A DNA stretch of 64,000 nucleotides, from NCBI GenBank assembly GCA_958438515.1, contig CAUBRZ010000003.1, forward strand, positions 1 to 64,000, in the 5' to 3' direction. The translations under genes and the position numbers were made by a program. The notes beneath the pieces are model-generated. The model searched no databases, was not told the origin of the DNA, and saw only the letters and a list, made by a program, of their open reading frames with translations. Positions 1 through 8,215 of this stretch are shown piece after piece. The DNA comes from an uncultured Clostridium sp. GTDB lineage: Bacteria; Bacillota; Clostridia; TANB77; CAG-508. The stretch's first letter is position 1. Each line of letters starts with the position of its first letter.

Positions 1-78
1 TATTATTCTTCTTTTTTCTACTTTATATTACACTATTACTTTGATTTTGTCAATAACCTTGTTATACACTTTAAATAT

Positions 79-1461
79 TTAAAACTCTATTTTTTCTTCT
101 ATCCATTTTTCAACTTCATCTATCTTTACTCTTACCTGTTCCATTGTATCACGATCACGTATTGTAACAGATTCATCTTCTAAAGTATCAAAATCAATAG
201 TTATACAATATGGTGTTCCTATCTCATCTTCTCTTCTATAACGTTTTCCGATACTTCCTGCTTCATCATAATCACACATAAATTTTTTAGAAAGTCTATC
301 ATATACTTCATTTGCTTTATCTGATAACTTTTTAGAAAGAGGTAATACAGCTGCTTTATAAGGTGCAAGTGCTGGATGCAAATGTAGTACTGTTCTTGTG
401 TCTCCTTCTGCTATTTCCTCTTCATCATAACTATTACATAAAAATGCAAGTACAACTCTATCTGCTCCTAAAGATGGCTCAATAACATATGGTACATATT
501 TTTCATTTGTCTCTGGATCTTGATATGATAAGTCTTGTTTTGAATGATTCATATGTTGTGTTAAATCATAATCAGTTCTATCAGCAATTCCCCATAATTC
601 TCCCCAACCAAATGGAAATGCAAATTCTATATCTGTTGTTGCCTTACTATAAAATACTAATTCCTCTTTAGAATGATCTCTTAATCTAATATTTTCTTCT
701 TTCATTCCCAAGTCTAATAACCATTTTCTACAATACTCTTTCCAATACTTATGCCATTCTAAATCTGTTCCTGGCTTACAGAAAAATTCCAATTCCATCT
801 GTTCAAATTCACGCGTTCTAAAGGTAAAGTTTCCTGGTGTTATTTCATTTCTAAATGCTTTACCTATTTGTGCTATTCCCATAGGCATCTTCTTTCTAGA
901 TGTTCTAAGGACATTTTTAAAATCAACAAATATTCCTTGTGCTGTTTCAGGTCTTAAATAAATTTCAGCAGTAGAATCTTCTGTTACACCTTGGAATGTT
1001 TTAAACATTAAATTAAACTTTCTTATATCTGTAAAATTAGTTTTTCCACAACTTGGGCATGGAATTTTATTGTCTACAATAAAACCAATTAATTCTTTAT
1101 CAGTCATACCATCTGCTATCATGTCTTTTCCTTGTTCATGTGCCCATTCTTCTATTAATTTATCTGCTCTGTGTCTTGTCTTACACTCCTTACAATCAAT
1201 AAGAGGATCAGAAAAACCTCCAACATGACCAGATGCAACCCATGTTTCTGGATTCATTAAAATTGCTGCATCTAATCCTACAATATTTTTTTGTTCTTGT
1301 ACAAACTTCTTTCTCCATGCACTTTTAACATTGTTTTTAATCTCATTACCTAAAGGTCCATAATCCCATGTATTTGCTAAACCTCCATAAATTTCTGATC
1401 CTGGGTAAATAATTCCCCTATTTTTGCAAAGTGCAACTAAAGTGTCCATTGATTTTAACAT
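79..1461 (-). CDS. glyS: Glycyl-tRNA synthetase, single-chain (alpha2) type
   Basis: Charges tRNA-Gly with glycine in the cytoplasm. The product (about 460 aa) begins [20 protein letters not shown], typical of the dimeric class II glycyl-tRNA synthetase. Class II motif 2 is visible as [21 protein letters not shown], and motif 3 lies near [11 protein letters not shown] CxxC-type zinc insertion is seen as DCKECKTRH and CPSCGK. I chose the ATG at 1461 because GGAGGAG lies just upstream. An open frame runs on to 1512, but it only reads through a REP-like repeat. The gene follows a T-box riboswitch, so expression should respond to uncharged tRNA-Gly. A CGG at 248-250 lies in the ATC|GGA phase and does not break the frame. 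Confidence 0.97.
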   Translation of the reverse strand: MLKSMDTLVALCKNRGIIYPGSEIYGGLANTWDYGPLGNEIKNNVKSAWRKKFVQEQKNIVGLDAAILMNPETWVASGHVGGFSDPLIDCKECKTRHRADKLIEEWAHEQGKDMIADGMTDKELIGFIVDNKIPCPSCGKTNFTDIRKFNLMFKTFQGVTEDSTAEIYLRPETAQGIFVDFKNVLRTSRKKMPMGIAQIGKAFRNEITPGNFTFRTREFEQMELEFFCKPGTDLEWHKYWKEYCRKWLLDLGMKEENIRLRDHSKEELVFYSKATTDIEFAFPFGWGELWGIADRTDYDLTQHMNHSKQDLSYQDPETNEKYVPYVIEPSLGADRVVLAFLCNSYDEEEIAEGDTRTVLHLHPALAPYKAAVLPLSKKLSDKANEVYDRLSKKFMCDYDEAGSIGKRYRREDEIGTPYCITIDFDTLEDESVTIRDRDTMEQVRVKIDEVEKWIEEKIEF

Positions 1462-1477
1462 AAAATCTCCTCCTTCT

Positions 1478-1521
1478 TGAAACATTTGAGGGACAGGTCT
1501 TAAATGTTTCATTTTTTTGTC
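1478..1521 (-). repeat. REP-like element copy A with hairpin
   Basis: A perfect 10-bp inverted repeat (1478-1487 with 1502-1511, TGAAACATTT) encloses a loop containing GGGACAGG. It is followed by a T-run and GTC. The minus-strand form ATGAAAYRTTT..CCTGTCCC recurs at 50432-50463 (minus) and 53812-53840 (plus). It sits between the glyS T-box and the glyS ribosome-binding site. Inference: a dispersed REP-type repeat mobilised by the RAYT transposase at 50513-51277. Confidence 0.6.
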
Positions 1522-1559
1522 GTTTTTTCTCGATTTTTAATCAAGAAATTTTATAAAAA

Positions 1560-1795
1560 CAAAAAACTTTCGCCTTAGCTTAAATAAGCTAGGGACGAAA
1601 GTTATTATTTCCGCGTTTCCACCCTAATTCTTAAAATAATTAATTTATTAAATTATTATTTTAAGCACCTTAATTGTTCATTACTCCAAAGCTCCCCATG
1701 CTTCTTTATTACAAGTATTCCACCAACTACTTGCTCTCTATAAAATAAATTTCAAGCACTTTTTCTTTTTCACCGTAACTATATTCAATTTAATA
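1560..1795 (-). promoter_or_regulatory. T-box riboswitch (expected tRNA-Gly) upstream of glyS
   Basis: Read on the minus strand, the leader contains Stem I signatures (AGAGAGC...GTTGGTGGAA near 1720-1745), the conserved T-box sequence AGGGTGGAAACGCGG at 1611-1625, and a terminator hairpin (1566-1602, ACTTTCGTCCC...GGCGAAAGT) followed by a T-run. T-box leaders read the charging state of a tRNA and allow read-through when it is uncharged. I could not place the specifier codon securely; glycine is inferred from the downstream gene. Confidence 0.92.
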
Positions 1796-1796
1796 T

Positions 1797-1825
1797 ATTG
1801 TATTACCCTACTTAAAAAAAGTCAA
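1797..1825 (-). promoter_or_regulatory. Sigma-A-type promoter of the glyS T-box transcript
   Basis: Minus strand: -35 TTGACT (1820-1825), 17-nt spacer, -10 TACAAT (1797-1802). It lies immediately upstream of the T-box Stem I. Confidence 0.75.
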
Positions 1826-1843
1826 TATTTTTCGAAAAAATTA

Positions 1844-1872
1844 TTGCTAATTTTGATTTTTTATGCTAATAT
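1844..1872 (+). promoter_or_regulatory. Probable promoter of tRNA-Trp
   Basis: -35-like TTGCTA (1844-1849), 17-nt spacer, -10-like TAATAT (1867-1872), 20 nt before the tRNA. It is divergent from the glyS promoter. Confidence 0.5.
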
Positions 1873-1892
1873 ATTAGTTGTATTTATCATAT

Positions 1893-1967
1893 AGGGGTAT
1901 AGTGTCAATGGTAGCACATCGGTCTCCAAAACCGCCTGTGAGGGTTCGAGTCCTTCTACCCCTGCCA
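1893..1967 (+). tRNA. tRNA-Trp (anticodon CCA)
   Basis: The acceptor AGGGGTA (1893-1899) pairs with TACCCCT (1957-1963), followed by G and encoded CCA (1965-1967). The anticodon CCA is at 1926-1928 in loop CTCCAAA. The T-loop GGTTCGAGTCC is present. The CCA anticodon reads UGG only, which argues against general use of UGA as tryptophan. Confidence 0.95.
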
Positions 1968-2017
1968 GATTTATATTTAAGGGGAACTTTATAGTTTCCT
2001 ATTTTTTATTATAGGAG

Positions 2018-2615
2018 TTGATTTTAATTTCAAGATATTTTAATAGTTTCATTTTATCTATCTTTATTATTACATTATTTATTTGTATCTTTTTTATACC
2101 CTTTTTCAATTTTAATAATCTATCTAATTCCAATATTTCAAGCTCAGAAATCATTGATTTTAATCCTAATGGTTTTGTTTGGCCAATCCCGGGTTATACA
2201 ACAATTAGTTCTTATTTCGGTAAACGTTCTTCTCCTACAAGTCGGTGCTTCTTCATCACATTCTGGAATTGATATTCCTGCACCCCCAGGAAGTAGATTT
2301 ATTGCAGTAGCAGATGGAGAAATTACATTTTGTGAATTTCTAGGTGCTGGTGGTTATACTATAACTCTTTCCTTTGATAATTTTAAAGTAAGCTATTGCC
2401 ACTGTGATCCTAATTTTATTGTTAAAACTGGGGATAAAGTAAAGCAAGGACAAGTAATTGGATATGTTGGTCCTAAAAATGTATATGGAGTAAAACGGCA
2501 ATCAATATCATGATGATAAAGGAAATCCAACAAATGGAGCAACCACTCGGACCTCATTTGCATTTAGGAATTAGAATTGACCGGAAAATATCAGAATCCA
2601 TTAAACTTTTTCTAA
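2018..2615 (+). CDS. M23-family metallopeptidase read through four in-frame CGG +1 shifts
   Basis: Predicted membrane-anchored peptidoglycan endopeptidase of the LytM/M23 family. Residues 6-30 form one membrane segment. The domain shows the zinc motifs HSGIDI (HxxxD) and GPHLHLGI (HxH). The continuous frame stops early; four in-frame CGG codons (2243, 2496, 2548, 2582) each require skipping one C. With all four skipped, 597 sense-plus-skipped nucleotides yield 197 aa ending at TAA 2613-2615 with all catalytic residues intact: TSGASSSHSGID, VYGVKGNQYHDD, ATTGPHLHLGI, RIDGKYQNPLNFF. The start is uncertain: the TTG at 2018 sits directly on an AGGAG. Alone it would look like a pseudogene, but no other type of lesion is present. 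Confidence 0.75.
2243..2245 (+). other. In-frame CGG, +1 frameshift site (M23 site 1)
   Basis: AGT-CGG-T is read as AGT-(C)-GGT, giving Ser-Gly76 in TSGASSSHSG. Confidence 0.85.
2496..2498 (+). other. In-frame CGG, +1 frameshift site (M23 site 2)
   Basis: AAA-CGG-C is read as AAA-(C)-GGC, giving Lys-Gly160 in YGVKGNQYHDD. Confidence 0.8.
2548..2550 (+). other. In-frame CGG, +1 frameshift site (M23 site 3)
   Basis: ACT-CGG-A is read as ACT-(C)-GGA, giving Gly177 of the catalytic motif TTGPHLHLGI. The motif exists only in the shifted frame. Confidence 0.85.
2582..2584 (+). other. In-frame CGG, +1 frameshift site (M23 site 4)
   Basis: GAC-CGG-A is read as GAC-(C)-GGA, giving Gly188 in RIDGKYQNPL, the usual M23 ending. 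Confidence 0.8.
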
Positions 2616-2656
2616 TCTTTAATATTTTATCCAATTATATAAAATTTATTTCATTA

Positions 2657-2712
2657 TAAAAAAAGTGGATTATACTAACTACATCTTAATATAGTTTATA
2701 ATCCACTTTTTA
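2657..2712. terminator. Bidirectional intrinsic terminator
   Basis: A long hairpin (AAAAAGTGGATTATA ... TATAATCCACTTTTT) lies between the convergent M23 gene and the CD1247-like gene, with T-runs on both strands. Confidence 0.8.
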
Positions 2713-2717
2713 TATCT

Positions 2718-3179
2718 TTACATATCATCATCTTCGTCTATACATCCGTTACATCCATGACAATTACCTTGACATCCATCAGGTTCATCATCAACATCTC
2801 CTGACCAGTCTAATTCTATAGTATTTTTACATTCTGGACATTCAATCTCTGCTTTATTTTCATCAACATCGATAATAAATTCATTATTACAATAAGGACA
2901 AACTATTTCAAAGTCAAATCCCTCATCTGAATAAATGTCTTTTTCTATATTATTTAAAACTTCTTGCATTTTAGACACTTTTTGTTGCATTTCATTTTGA
3001 GTTTTTTCTAATTGTTCTATTTCTTCTTTTTTGTATTCTATAATATAGTCCATTTGATCTAATATAACATCTAAAAAAGAAGCAAATCTTTTTTTGATAT
3101 ATTCTAAATCATCTTTATTTTTTATATTTTTTTCTATGTCGTCTAAAAAACTTTTATATTCGTTTTTTATGTTTCCCAT
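2718..3179 (-). CDS. CD1247-like zinc-ribbon protein
   Basis: 153 aa. The N-terminal two thirds is a coiled coil (residues about 1-85, rich in E, K and Q heptads). Then a zinc ribbon follows with CPYCNNEF and CPECKNTIELDW, and the tail is cysteine-rich and acidic (DGCQGNCHGCNGCIDEDDDM). The order matches a conserved clostridial family often called CD1247 N-terminal domain protein; its function is unknown. It lies 19 bp downstream of efp, probably in the same transcript. The AAC|GGA at 2745-2750 contains an out-of-phase CGG and is read normally. Confidence 0.75.
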   Translation of the reverse strand: MGNIKNEYKSFLDDIEKNIKNKDDLEYIKKRFASFLDVILDQMDYIIEYKKEEIEQLEKTQNEMQQKVSKMQEVLNNIEKDIYSDEGFDFEIVCPYCNNEFIIDVDENKAEIECPECKNTIELDWSGDVDDEPDGCQGNCHGCNGCIDEDDDM

Positions 3180-3198
3180 TTGTATTAAATCACCTTTC

Positions 3199-3765
3199 TT
3201 AAACTCTTTCCATATATTCGCATGTTCTTGTATCTATTTTTAAGATATCTCCAATATTAACAAATAATGGAACTTGTATTTCTAAACCTGTTTCTAATTT
3301 AGCTGGTTTTCCTGAAGTTGTTGTTGTATTTCCACTAAATCCTGGTTCTGTATATGTAACTTCTAACTCTACAAATGTAGGTGGCTCTACTGCAAAAATA
3401 TTTCCTTTATAAGATAAAATTGTAACTTCCATATTTTCTTTTAAATATTTTAAACAATCTCCTAATTGATCTTCATTTAATGGTATTTGATCATAAGTTT
3501 CATTATCCATAAAATAATATAATCCAGAATCATTATATAAATATTGCATTGCTTTCTTTTCTATTTCTGCTGCTGGAAATTTATCTGATGGATTAAATGT
3601 TTTTTCTAAAGTTGCTCCTGTTATTACATTTTTTAATTTTGTTCTTACAAAAGCAGAACCTTTCCCTGGTTTTACATGTTGAAATTCTACAATTCTATAT
3701 ACATTTCCCTCCATTTCAAATGTTGTTCCATTTCTAAAATCTCCTGCTGAGTATACTGATGCCAT
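3199..3765 (-). CDS. efp: Translation elongation factor P
   Basis: 188 aa, full length. EF-P rescues ribosomes stalled at polyproline by entering the E site. The N-terminal KOW-like domain carries [10 protein letters not shown], with the usual modified lysine/arginine position in the PGKG loop. The two OB domains follow and end [15 protein letters not shown]. The start ATG at 3765 follows AAAGGAGAAATATT. It has its own promoter at 3820-3848. The gene matters here because the organism apparently tolerates frequent ribosomal pausing, but that link is only inference. Confidence 0.97.
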   Translation of the reverse strand: MASVYSAGDFRNGTTFEMEGNVYRIVEFQHVKPGKGSAFVRTKLKNVITGATLEKTFNPSDKFPAAEIEKKAMQYLYNDSGLYYFMDNETYDQIPLNEDQLGDCLKYLKENMEVTILSYKGNIFAVEPPTFVELEVTYTEPGFSGNTTTTSGKPAKLETGLEIQVPLFVNIGDILKIDTRTCEYMERV

Positions 3766-3819
3766 AATATTTCTCCTTTCAAATTTCTTCTATTTCCTCT
3801 TTTTTAATAAACTTTATAT

Positions 3820-3848
3820 ATTTTACTACAAATTACTGGAAAAATCAA
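3820..3848 (-). promoter_or_regulatory. Promoter of efp
   Basis: Minus strand -35 TTGATT (3843-3848), 17-nt spacer, -10 TAAAAT (3820-3825). Confidence 0.65.
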
Positions 3849-3877
3849 GCCTTGCTAAGCATTAACATGAATTTTTA

Positions 3878-4936
3878 TTATATTACAATATAATTTTTCT
3901 CAGATTTAGTTAAACTTATACAACCAAATTTTGTAATTTGAACTGTATCTTCAATTCTGACACCAAATTTTCCAGAAATATAGATTCCTGGTTCATCAGT
4001 TACAACCATGTTTTCTTTTAACTGCGTATCAGAACGATAACTAATATATGGTGCTTCATGAATTTCTAGTCCTACTCCATGACCTAAACTATGAATCAAA
4101 TCATATCCATTAAATTTAAAATCATTTTCTACCATCTTTGTTAACATTCTTGTATTGGCTCCATCTTTCATTGTTTCTAATGTTTGTATTTGATTTTTTA
4201 ATACTAAATCATAAATTGGTTTTATATATTCTGGAACACTTCCAACAAAAAAAGTTCTTGTCATATCAGAGCAATATCCATTAACTTTGCACCCCATATC
4301 AATTGTAATAATATCATTTGTTTGAATTTTCCTATCTGTTGGTATTGCATGTGGTTTAGAAGTATTTTCTCCAGATGCAACAATAGTATCAAAAGATAAC
4401 CCATCTGTCCTTTTTTTATAATATTCTTCTATTTCCTCTGCTATTTGTTTTTCTGTCATTCCTGGTTTTATATATGTTAATATATATTCAAAACAGTTAT
4501 CTGTTATTTCACATGCCTTTTCTAAATTACTAATTTCTTGCTCATCTTTTATCATTCTTTGCTTTTCTATTATATGCTCTGTTTCTACCAAATTATTAAT
4601 CTTATATTTCCTAATTAGTTCTTTATAACCTGCATATGTTACATAATTTTCCTCAAAGCCGACATTCTCACAAAACATAAAAAAGTTTTCACAATCTTCT
4701 TTAGATACATCATGAATGTCATATACAATAATTTCATCATATAATGTTAAAATACTATGTACATGTTCAATATATCTTCCATCTGTTATATAAACATTTT
4801 CTTTTCTAGTTATTAATAAAACACCTTCTGCTTCTATTCCTGTTAAATATTTTATATTTACTGGATTAGATATAATTAAACCTTGCAAGTCTAAACTAGA
4901 CATTGTATTTCGTAACCACTGTAATTTAGAATTCAT
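3878..4936 (-). CDS. M24-family Xaa-Pro aminopeptidase/dipeptidase
   Basis: About 352 aa. Creatinase-like N-terminal domain (residues 1-125) followed by a pita-bread M24 domain. The metal ligands are visible in order: TIDMGCKVNGYCSDMTRTFF (two Asp), HSLGHGVGLEIHEAP (His), VTDEPGIYISG (Glu), GVRIEDTVQIT (Glu). It cleaves N-terminal residues before proline, or Xaa-Pro dipeptides. The start at 4936 is chosen because GGGGAG lies 7 nt upstream; the longer frame would start with TTG and lacks a site. It is 30 bp downstream of the prepilin peptidase gene and probably co-transcribed. Confidence 0.9.
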   Translation of the reverse strand: MNSKLQWLRNTMSSLDLQGLIISNPVNIKYLTGIEAEGVLLITRKENVYITDGRYIEHVHSILTLYDEIIVYDIHDVSKEDCENFFMFCENVGFEENYVTYAGYKELIRKYKINNLVETEHIIEKQRMIKDEQEISNLEKACEITDNCFEYILTYIKPGMTEKQIAEEIEEYYKKRTDGLSFDTIVASGENTSKPHAIPTDRKIQTNDIITIDMGCKVNGYCSDMTRTFFVGSVPEYIKPIYDLVLKNQIQTLETMKDGANTRMLTKMVENDFKFNGYDLIHSLGHGVGLEIHEAPYISYRSDTQLKENMVVTDEPGIYISGKFGVRIEDTVQITKFGCISLTKSEKNYIVI

Positions 4937-4966
4937 TTCAAATTCTCCCCTCAAATTTTACATTTT

Positions 4967-5719
4967 TTATCCCTTATATAGTCCCAATGTAAATATTTGC
5001 ATTAAAACTGCTTTTATTTGTTCAAATGGTACATATATACTAATAAAACTAGCAATTACTATAAATGGACCAAATGGTATATATTCATCAGTTTTCTTTA
5101 TTTTCGTAATTAATAATATTATACTAAGTATAGCACCAATTAAAAAAGATACTAAAGTAATAATAATTATATTGGAAAGCCCAAAAAATAATCCTAAGGC
5201 TCCCATCAATTTTACATCTCCAAATCCCATTGCTTCTTTTCCATAAAATAAGCCACCTAGTAAAGTTATTAATAAAAATATTCCTCCTCCTGCTAGCATT
5301 CCAAGTAACATATTAATTGTGATTGCAACATTCGACAATCCATAAATAAAAGCAAATACTAATCCTATCTCAAACATAGTCAAATTTAGTCTATTTGGTA
5401 TAATTTGTAACTTATAATCAATTATAAAAGCTGATAATAACATAGGTGTTAATATCATAAATTTTATTAAGTCTAAATTTGCAATTACTGTATCATGTAC
5501 TCTAAATTTATATACTAAAGCAACATATATCACTGCTGTTATAAACATTAAAATATAGTTTGGTTTAAAATTAATTTTGTGCTCTATAAAAAATTCCTTT
5601 GAAAACACACTTTTATATTCTGGCAATCTTTTGTTCATCCAATTAACAAATTCTCCTACAAACAATCCTAAGATTGTTGCTACAATATAATAACCAATAT
5701 GTACATCATTAAAATACAT
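4967..5719 (-). CDS. A24-family prepilin peptidase
   Basis: 250 aa integral membrane aspartic protease with about seven membrane helices. The second catalytic aspartate motif GFGDVKLMGALGLFFG is clear and the first lies near FIIDYKLQIIPN. It cleaves the leader of type IV prepilins and pseudopilins, and in this window the protein at 54352-55758 is a plausible substrate. The short cytoplasmic zinc-binding loop of longer family members is absent. Its start overlaps the end of the upstream HAD gene by 11 bp, which indicates translational coupling. Confidence 0.88.
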   Translation of the reverse strand: MYFNDVHIGYYIVATILGLFVGEFVNWMNKRLPEYKSVFSKEFFIEHKINFKPNYILMFITAVIYVALVYKFRVHDTVIANLDLIKFMILTPMLLSAFIIDYKLQIIPNRLNLTMFEIGLVFAFIYGLSNVAITINMLLGMLAGGGIFLLITLLGGLFYGKEAMGFGDVKLMGALGLFFGLSNIIIITLVSFLIGAILSIILLITKIKKTDEYIPFGPFIVIASFISIYVPFEQIKAVLMQIFTLGLYKG

Positions 5720-6224
5720 TATTTTTCTCCTTTGTTTGATTAATTTTATATTTATTTTTTATTTTATTTTCTAATGGTCTTTTCCATGCAGTATACCAAT
5801 AATCTTTTTTATTAATAGGTTCTACTAATATTGTAAACATTTGACATTTGTTTCCACCTATTATATCTGTAAATATCTGATCGCCCACTACTGCTATATT
5901 CTCTGGCTTTTCTTTTAGCTTTTTCTGAACTTTTATAAAACCTGATTTAAATGGTTTTTTAGCAAAACTTTCATATGGTAATTCTAATTTATTTGCCGTT
6001 CTTTCTATCTTTTTTTTCTTATTTGTATTTGATAATATATATAATTTAATCCCCTGTCCTTTTAAATCTTTTGCCCACATTTCGACACTTCTTGATAAAT
6101 TTTCTTCATAATCTATTAAAGTGTTATCCATATCTAATATTAGTGCTTTTATTTCATTTTTCTTTAAAAATTCTATTGTTATATTTTCCACTTTATTAAA
6201 GTATGCATTGGGATAAATAAACAT
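5709..6224 (-). CDS. YqeG-family HAD phosphatase
   Basis: About 171 aa. The HAD nucleophile motif is LILDMDNTLIDYEENL (DxDNT), motif II is YILSNT, and motif III/IV is VGDQIFTDIIGGNK. This fits the YqeG/HAD-IIIA subfamily common in Firmicutes; the substrate is unknown. The start ATG at 6224 follows TGGAGGAAACA; another ATG at 6236 lies inside that ribosome-binding site and is rejected. It overlaps the prepilin peptidase gene by 11 bp. Confidence 0.85.
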   Translation of the reverse strand: MFIYPNAYFNKVENITIEFLKKNEIKALILDMDNTLIDYEENLSRSVEMWAKDLKGQGIKLYILSNTNKKKKIERTANKLELPYESFAKKPFKSGFIKVQKKLKEKPENIAVVGDQIFTDIIGGNKCQMFTILVEPINKKDYWYTAWKRPLENKIKNKYKINQTKEKNNVF

Positions 6225-6298
6225 TGTTTCCTCCATTTGTCAAAATATTATTTATATATTATCAATTACAACATTCTTTGTCAAGGAGGAAACATACT

Positions 6299-6985
6299 TT
6301 ATTTACAAAATCTGTGCTTTCCAATTGTTACAGTCATAGGTCTAGACCAAATCCATTTATTTGTAGCTGTGGATGGGTTAAAATAATATATTGCACCATA
6401 TGAAGGATCCCATCCATTTAATGCATCTTGTGCTGCCTTTTTAGCTGTTGAGTTTGGAGTTAGATTAATTTGACCATCTGAAACAACATTAAATGCTCCT
6501 GACTGGTAAATTACTCCAGATATAGAATTCGGAAAAGAACTACTTTTTACTCTATTTAATACAACAGCACCAACTGCAACTTGTCCTGAATATGGCTCTC
6601 CTCTTGCTTCTCCATATATTAATCTTGCTAATAAATTTACATTACTAGAATTACTACTAGAACTTCCTGCTTGTGATGAACTAGAAATTCCCATAGCATT
6701 TAAAGTTGCTTGGCCTGCAATTCCATCTGCTGTTAAACCATTTTTTCTTTGAAAATATTTTACTGCATTTACAGTTTGTGTCCCATAAATTCCATCTACA
6801 TTTCCACTATAATATCCCCATCTTTTTAATTTAGTTTGTATATTTCTTACTTCTTCTCCTCTTGAGCCATATTTTGATAATGCCTCTACTGAACTCTTTT
6901 GAAATAAAATTATAAACATTGCACTAAATACACTAATTACTATAATTGAAAATATAATTACCATTCTTTTTTTATTTTTTAACAT
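6299..6985 (-). CDS. sleB: SleB-like spore cortex-lytic enzyme (PG-binding + cell wall hydrolase)
   Basis: 228 aa. N-terminal membrane/signal segment (residues 8-28), then a peptidoglycan-binding_1 domain (GSRGEEVRNIQTKLKRWGYY ... GLTADGIAGQATLNAMG), a serine-rich linker, and a Hydrolase_2 domain with LARLIYGEARGEPYSGQVAV (catalytic Glu) ending TIGKHRFCK. SleB-type lytic transglycosylases degrade the spore cortex during germination. The N-terminal segment looks more like an uncleaved anchor than a clean signal peptide. It appears monocistronic. I saw no ypeB neighbour. Confidence 0.85.
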   Translation of the reverse strand: MLKNKKRMVIIFSIIVISVFSAMFIILFQKSSVEALSKYGSRGEEVRNIQTKLKRWGYYSGNVDGIYGTQTVNAVKYFQRKNGLTADGIAGQATLNAMGISSSSQAGSSSSNSSNVNLLARLIYGEARGEPYSGQVAVGAVVLNRVKSSSFPNSISGVIYQSGAFNVVSDGQINLTPNSTAKKAAQDALNGWDPSYGAIYYFNPSTATNKWIWSRPMTVTIGKHRFCK

Positions 6986-7109
6986 AACTTCTCCTTAAAT
7001 GTAAATTTTCTTTTTAATATTTTTATCATTAAGGCAACATATTATACATTTTTGGAAATTTATTCTCAAATTAAATCTCTATTTCTTATAACTATTTTAG
7101 AAATAAAAA

Positions 7110-7140
7110 AATCGTCTTTTAATAAAAAACGACTCTTTTA
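7110..7140 (-). terminator. Terminator downstream of holA
   Basis: Minus strand hairpin AGTCGTTTTTT-ATT-AAAAGACGATT (11 pairs with two G-T) followed by a T-run. Confidence 0.6.
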
Positions 7141-7178
7141 TCTTTAATAAATTATTTTTTTCTTTTTTATACTTTCTA

Positions 7179-8205
7179 TTATGAACAATATCTGCAAAGA
7201 ATAGTTTCTAGTCCAACTTGTAAATCTATATATCCATTTTTATAATTATAATCTAAATCTCTTAGACTGTCTAAAATGCCTCTTAGTTCTGCACTTTTAA
7301 AGTATTTTGCTTGCATTTTATACTTATTTACCAAAAAAGTTTGGTTTGGTTTTAGCCCTAAACTATCCACTAAATCTTTTTTATATTCTTCTGCTATTTT
7401 TGTAAAATATAATTTTTTAAAATGATTATATAATGTTATTAATATCTTTTGAATTGGCTCTTTTTGATAAATTAAATTATTTAGTATTTCTAATGAATCT
7501 GCTATTTGTTTTTTTCCTAAATTGTCTGTCAAGTCAAATATAACTGTTTCTAATTTTTTTATTGTTAATTTATCAATATCTTCTTTTTGTATTTTACCAT
7601 TCTCTCCTGCGTATTCGATTAGTTTTCTAATTTCATTAATTAAATCTTGCATATTAGTTCCGAGAACATTCAATAAAATATTTTAATGTTTGACTATCTA
7701 TTTCAACTTTGTATAAATTACATATTTGTCTTATTCTTTTTTCTATTTGAATTGGCTTTTGATAATCAAATTTGCAAACTATTCCTAATTTGTCTATTGT
7801 TTTATATAGTTCTTGTTTACTATCAACATCTTCTTCAACAAATACTAAAACTATACTTCTTTTTATTATGTCTTGATTCTCTATAATATATTTATTAAGT
7901 ATTTCTCTTATTTTTGTTAATTCAGAATTTTTCCTTTTTCCTTCTTTTTTTAATAACCCACTATTTCTAATTATTATCATTTTCTTTTCGTACCCAAAAG
8001 CTGGTGTTTCAATATCTTGAATTAACTCATTCACATTTGTTTCATCAATAGAAATAAAATTAATTCCTTTTATACATTCTCCAAATAAATTCTTAATTTT
8101 TTTCAGTGAACTTTCTAGTAAAAATAGTTCTTCACCATATAAAAGGTATATACTATTTAAATTGTTATTTAATAATTCTTTTTCTAAGCTCTCTATTGAT
8201 ACCAT
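7179..8205 (-). CDS. holA: DNA polymerase III delta subunit, with one CGG +1 shift
   Basis: Clamp-loader delta subunit that opens the sliding clamp. The frame starting MVSIESLEKELLNNNLNS runs into CGG at 7660-7662 and would stop two codons later. Skipping the C gives YFIECSGTNMQDLINEIRKL and continues to 7179, for 341 aa, the normal HolA length. The N-terminal part carries the family IYLLYGEELFLLE segment; the C-terminal collar domain (residues about 215-341) ends GLETILCRYCS. An essential single-copy gene is not expected to be a pseudogene. It lies 10 bp upstream of nothing related; the preceding gene is the glucosidase at 8216. Confidence 0.85.
7660..7662 (-). other. In-frame CGG, +1 frameshift site (holA)
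   Basis: TCT-CGG-A is read as TCT-(C)-GGA, giving Ser-Gly182 in ECSGTNMQDL. Confidence 0.88.
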
Positions 8206-8215
8206 TTAGTTCCCC

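Noticed and set aside
1462..1512. N-terminal 17-residue extension of glyS
   Set aside because: It contains the ribosome-binding site of the true start and the REP-like repeat.
2018..2615. M23 gene as an ordinary pseudogene or assembly error
   Set aside because: All four lesions are of one kind (C before GGN, in phase) and the catalytic motifs are preserved; the same lesion occurs in essential genes.
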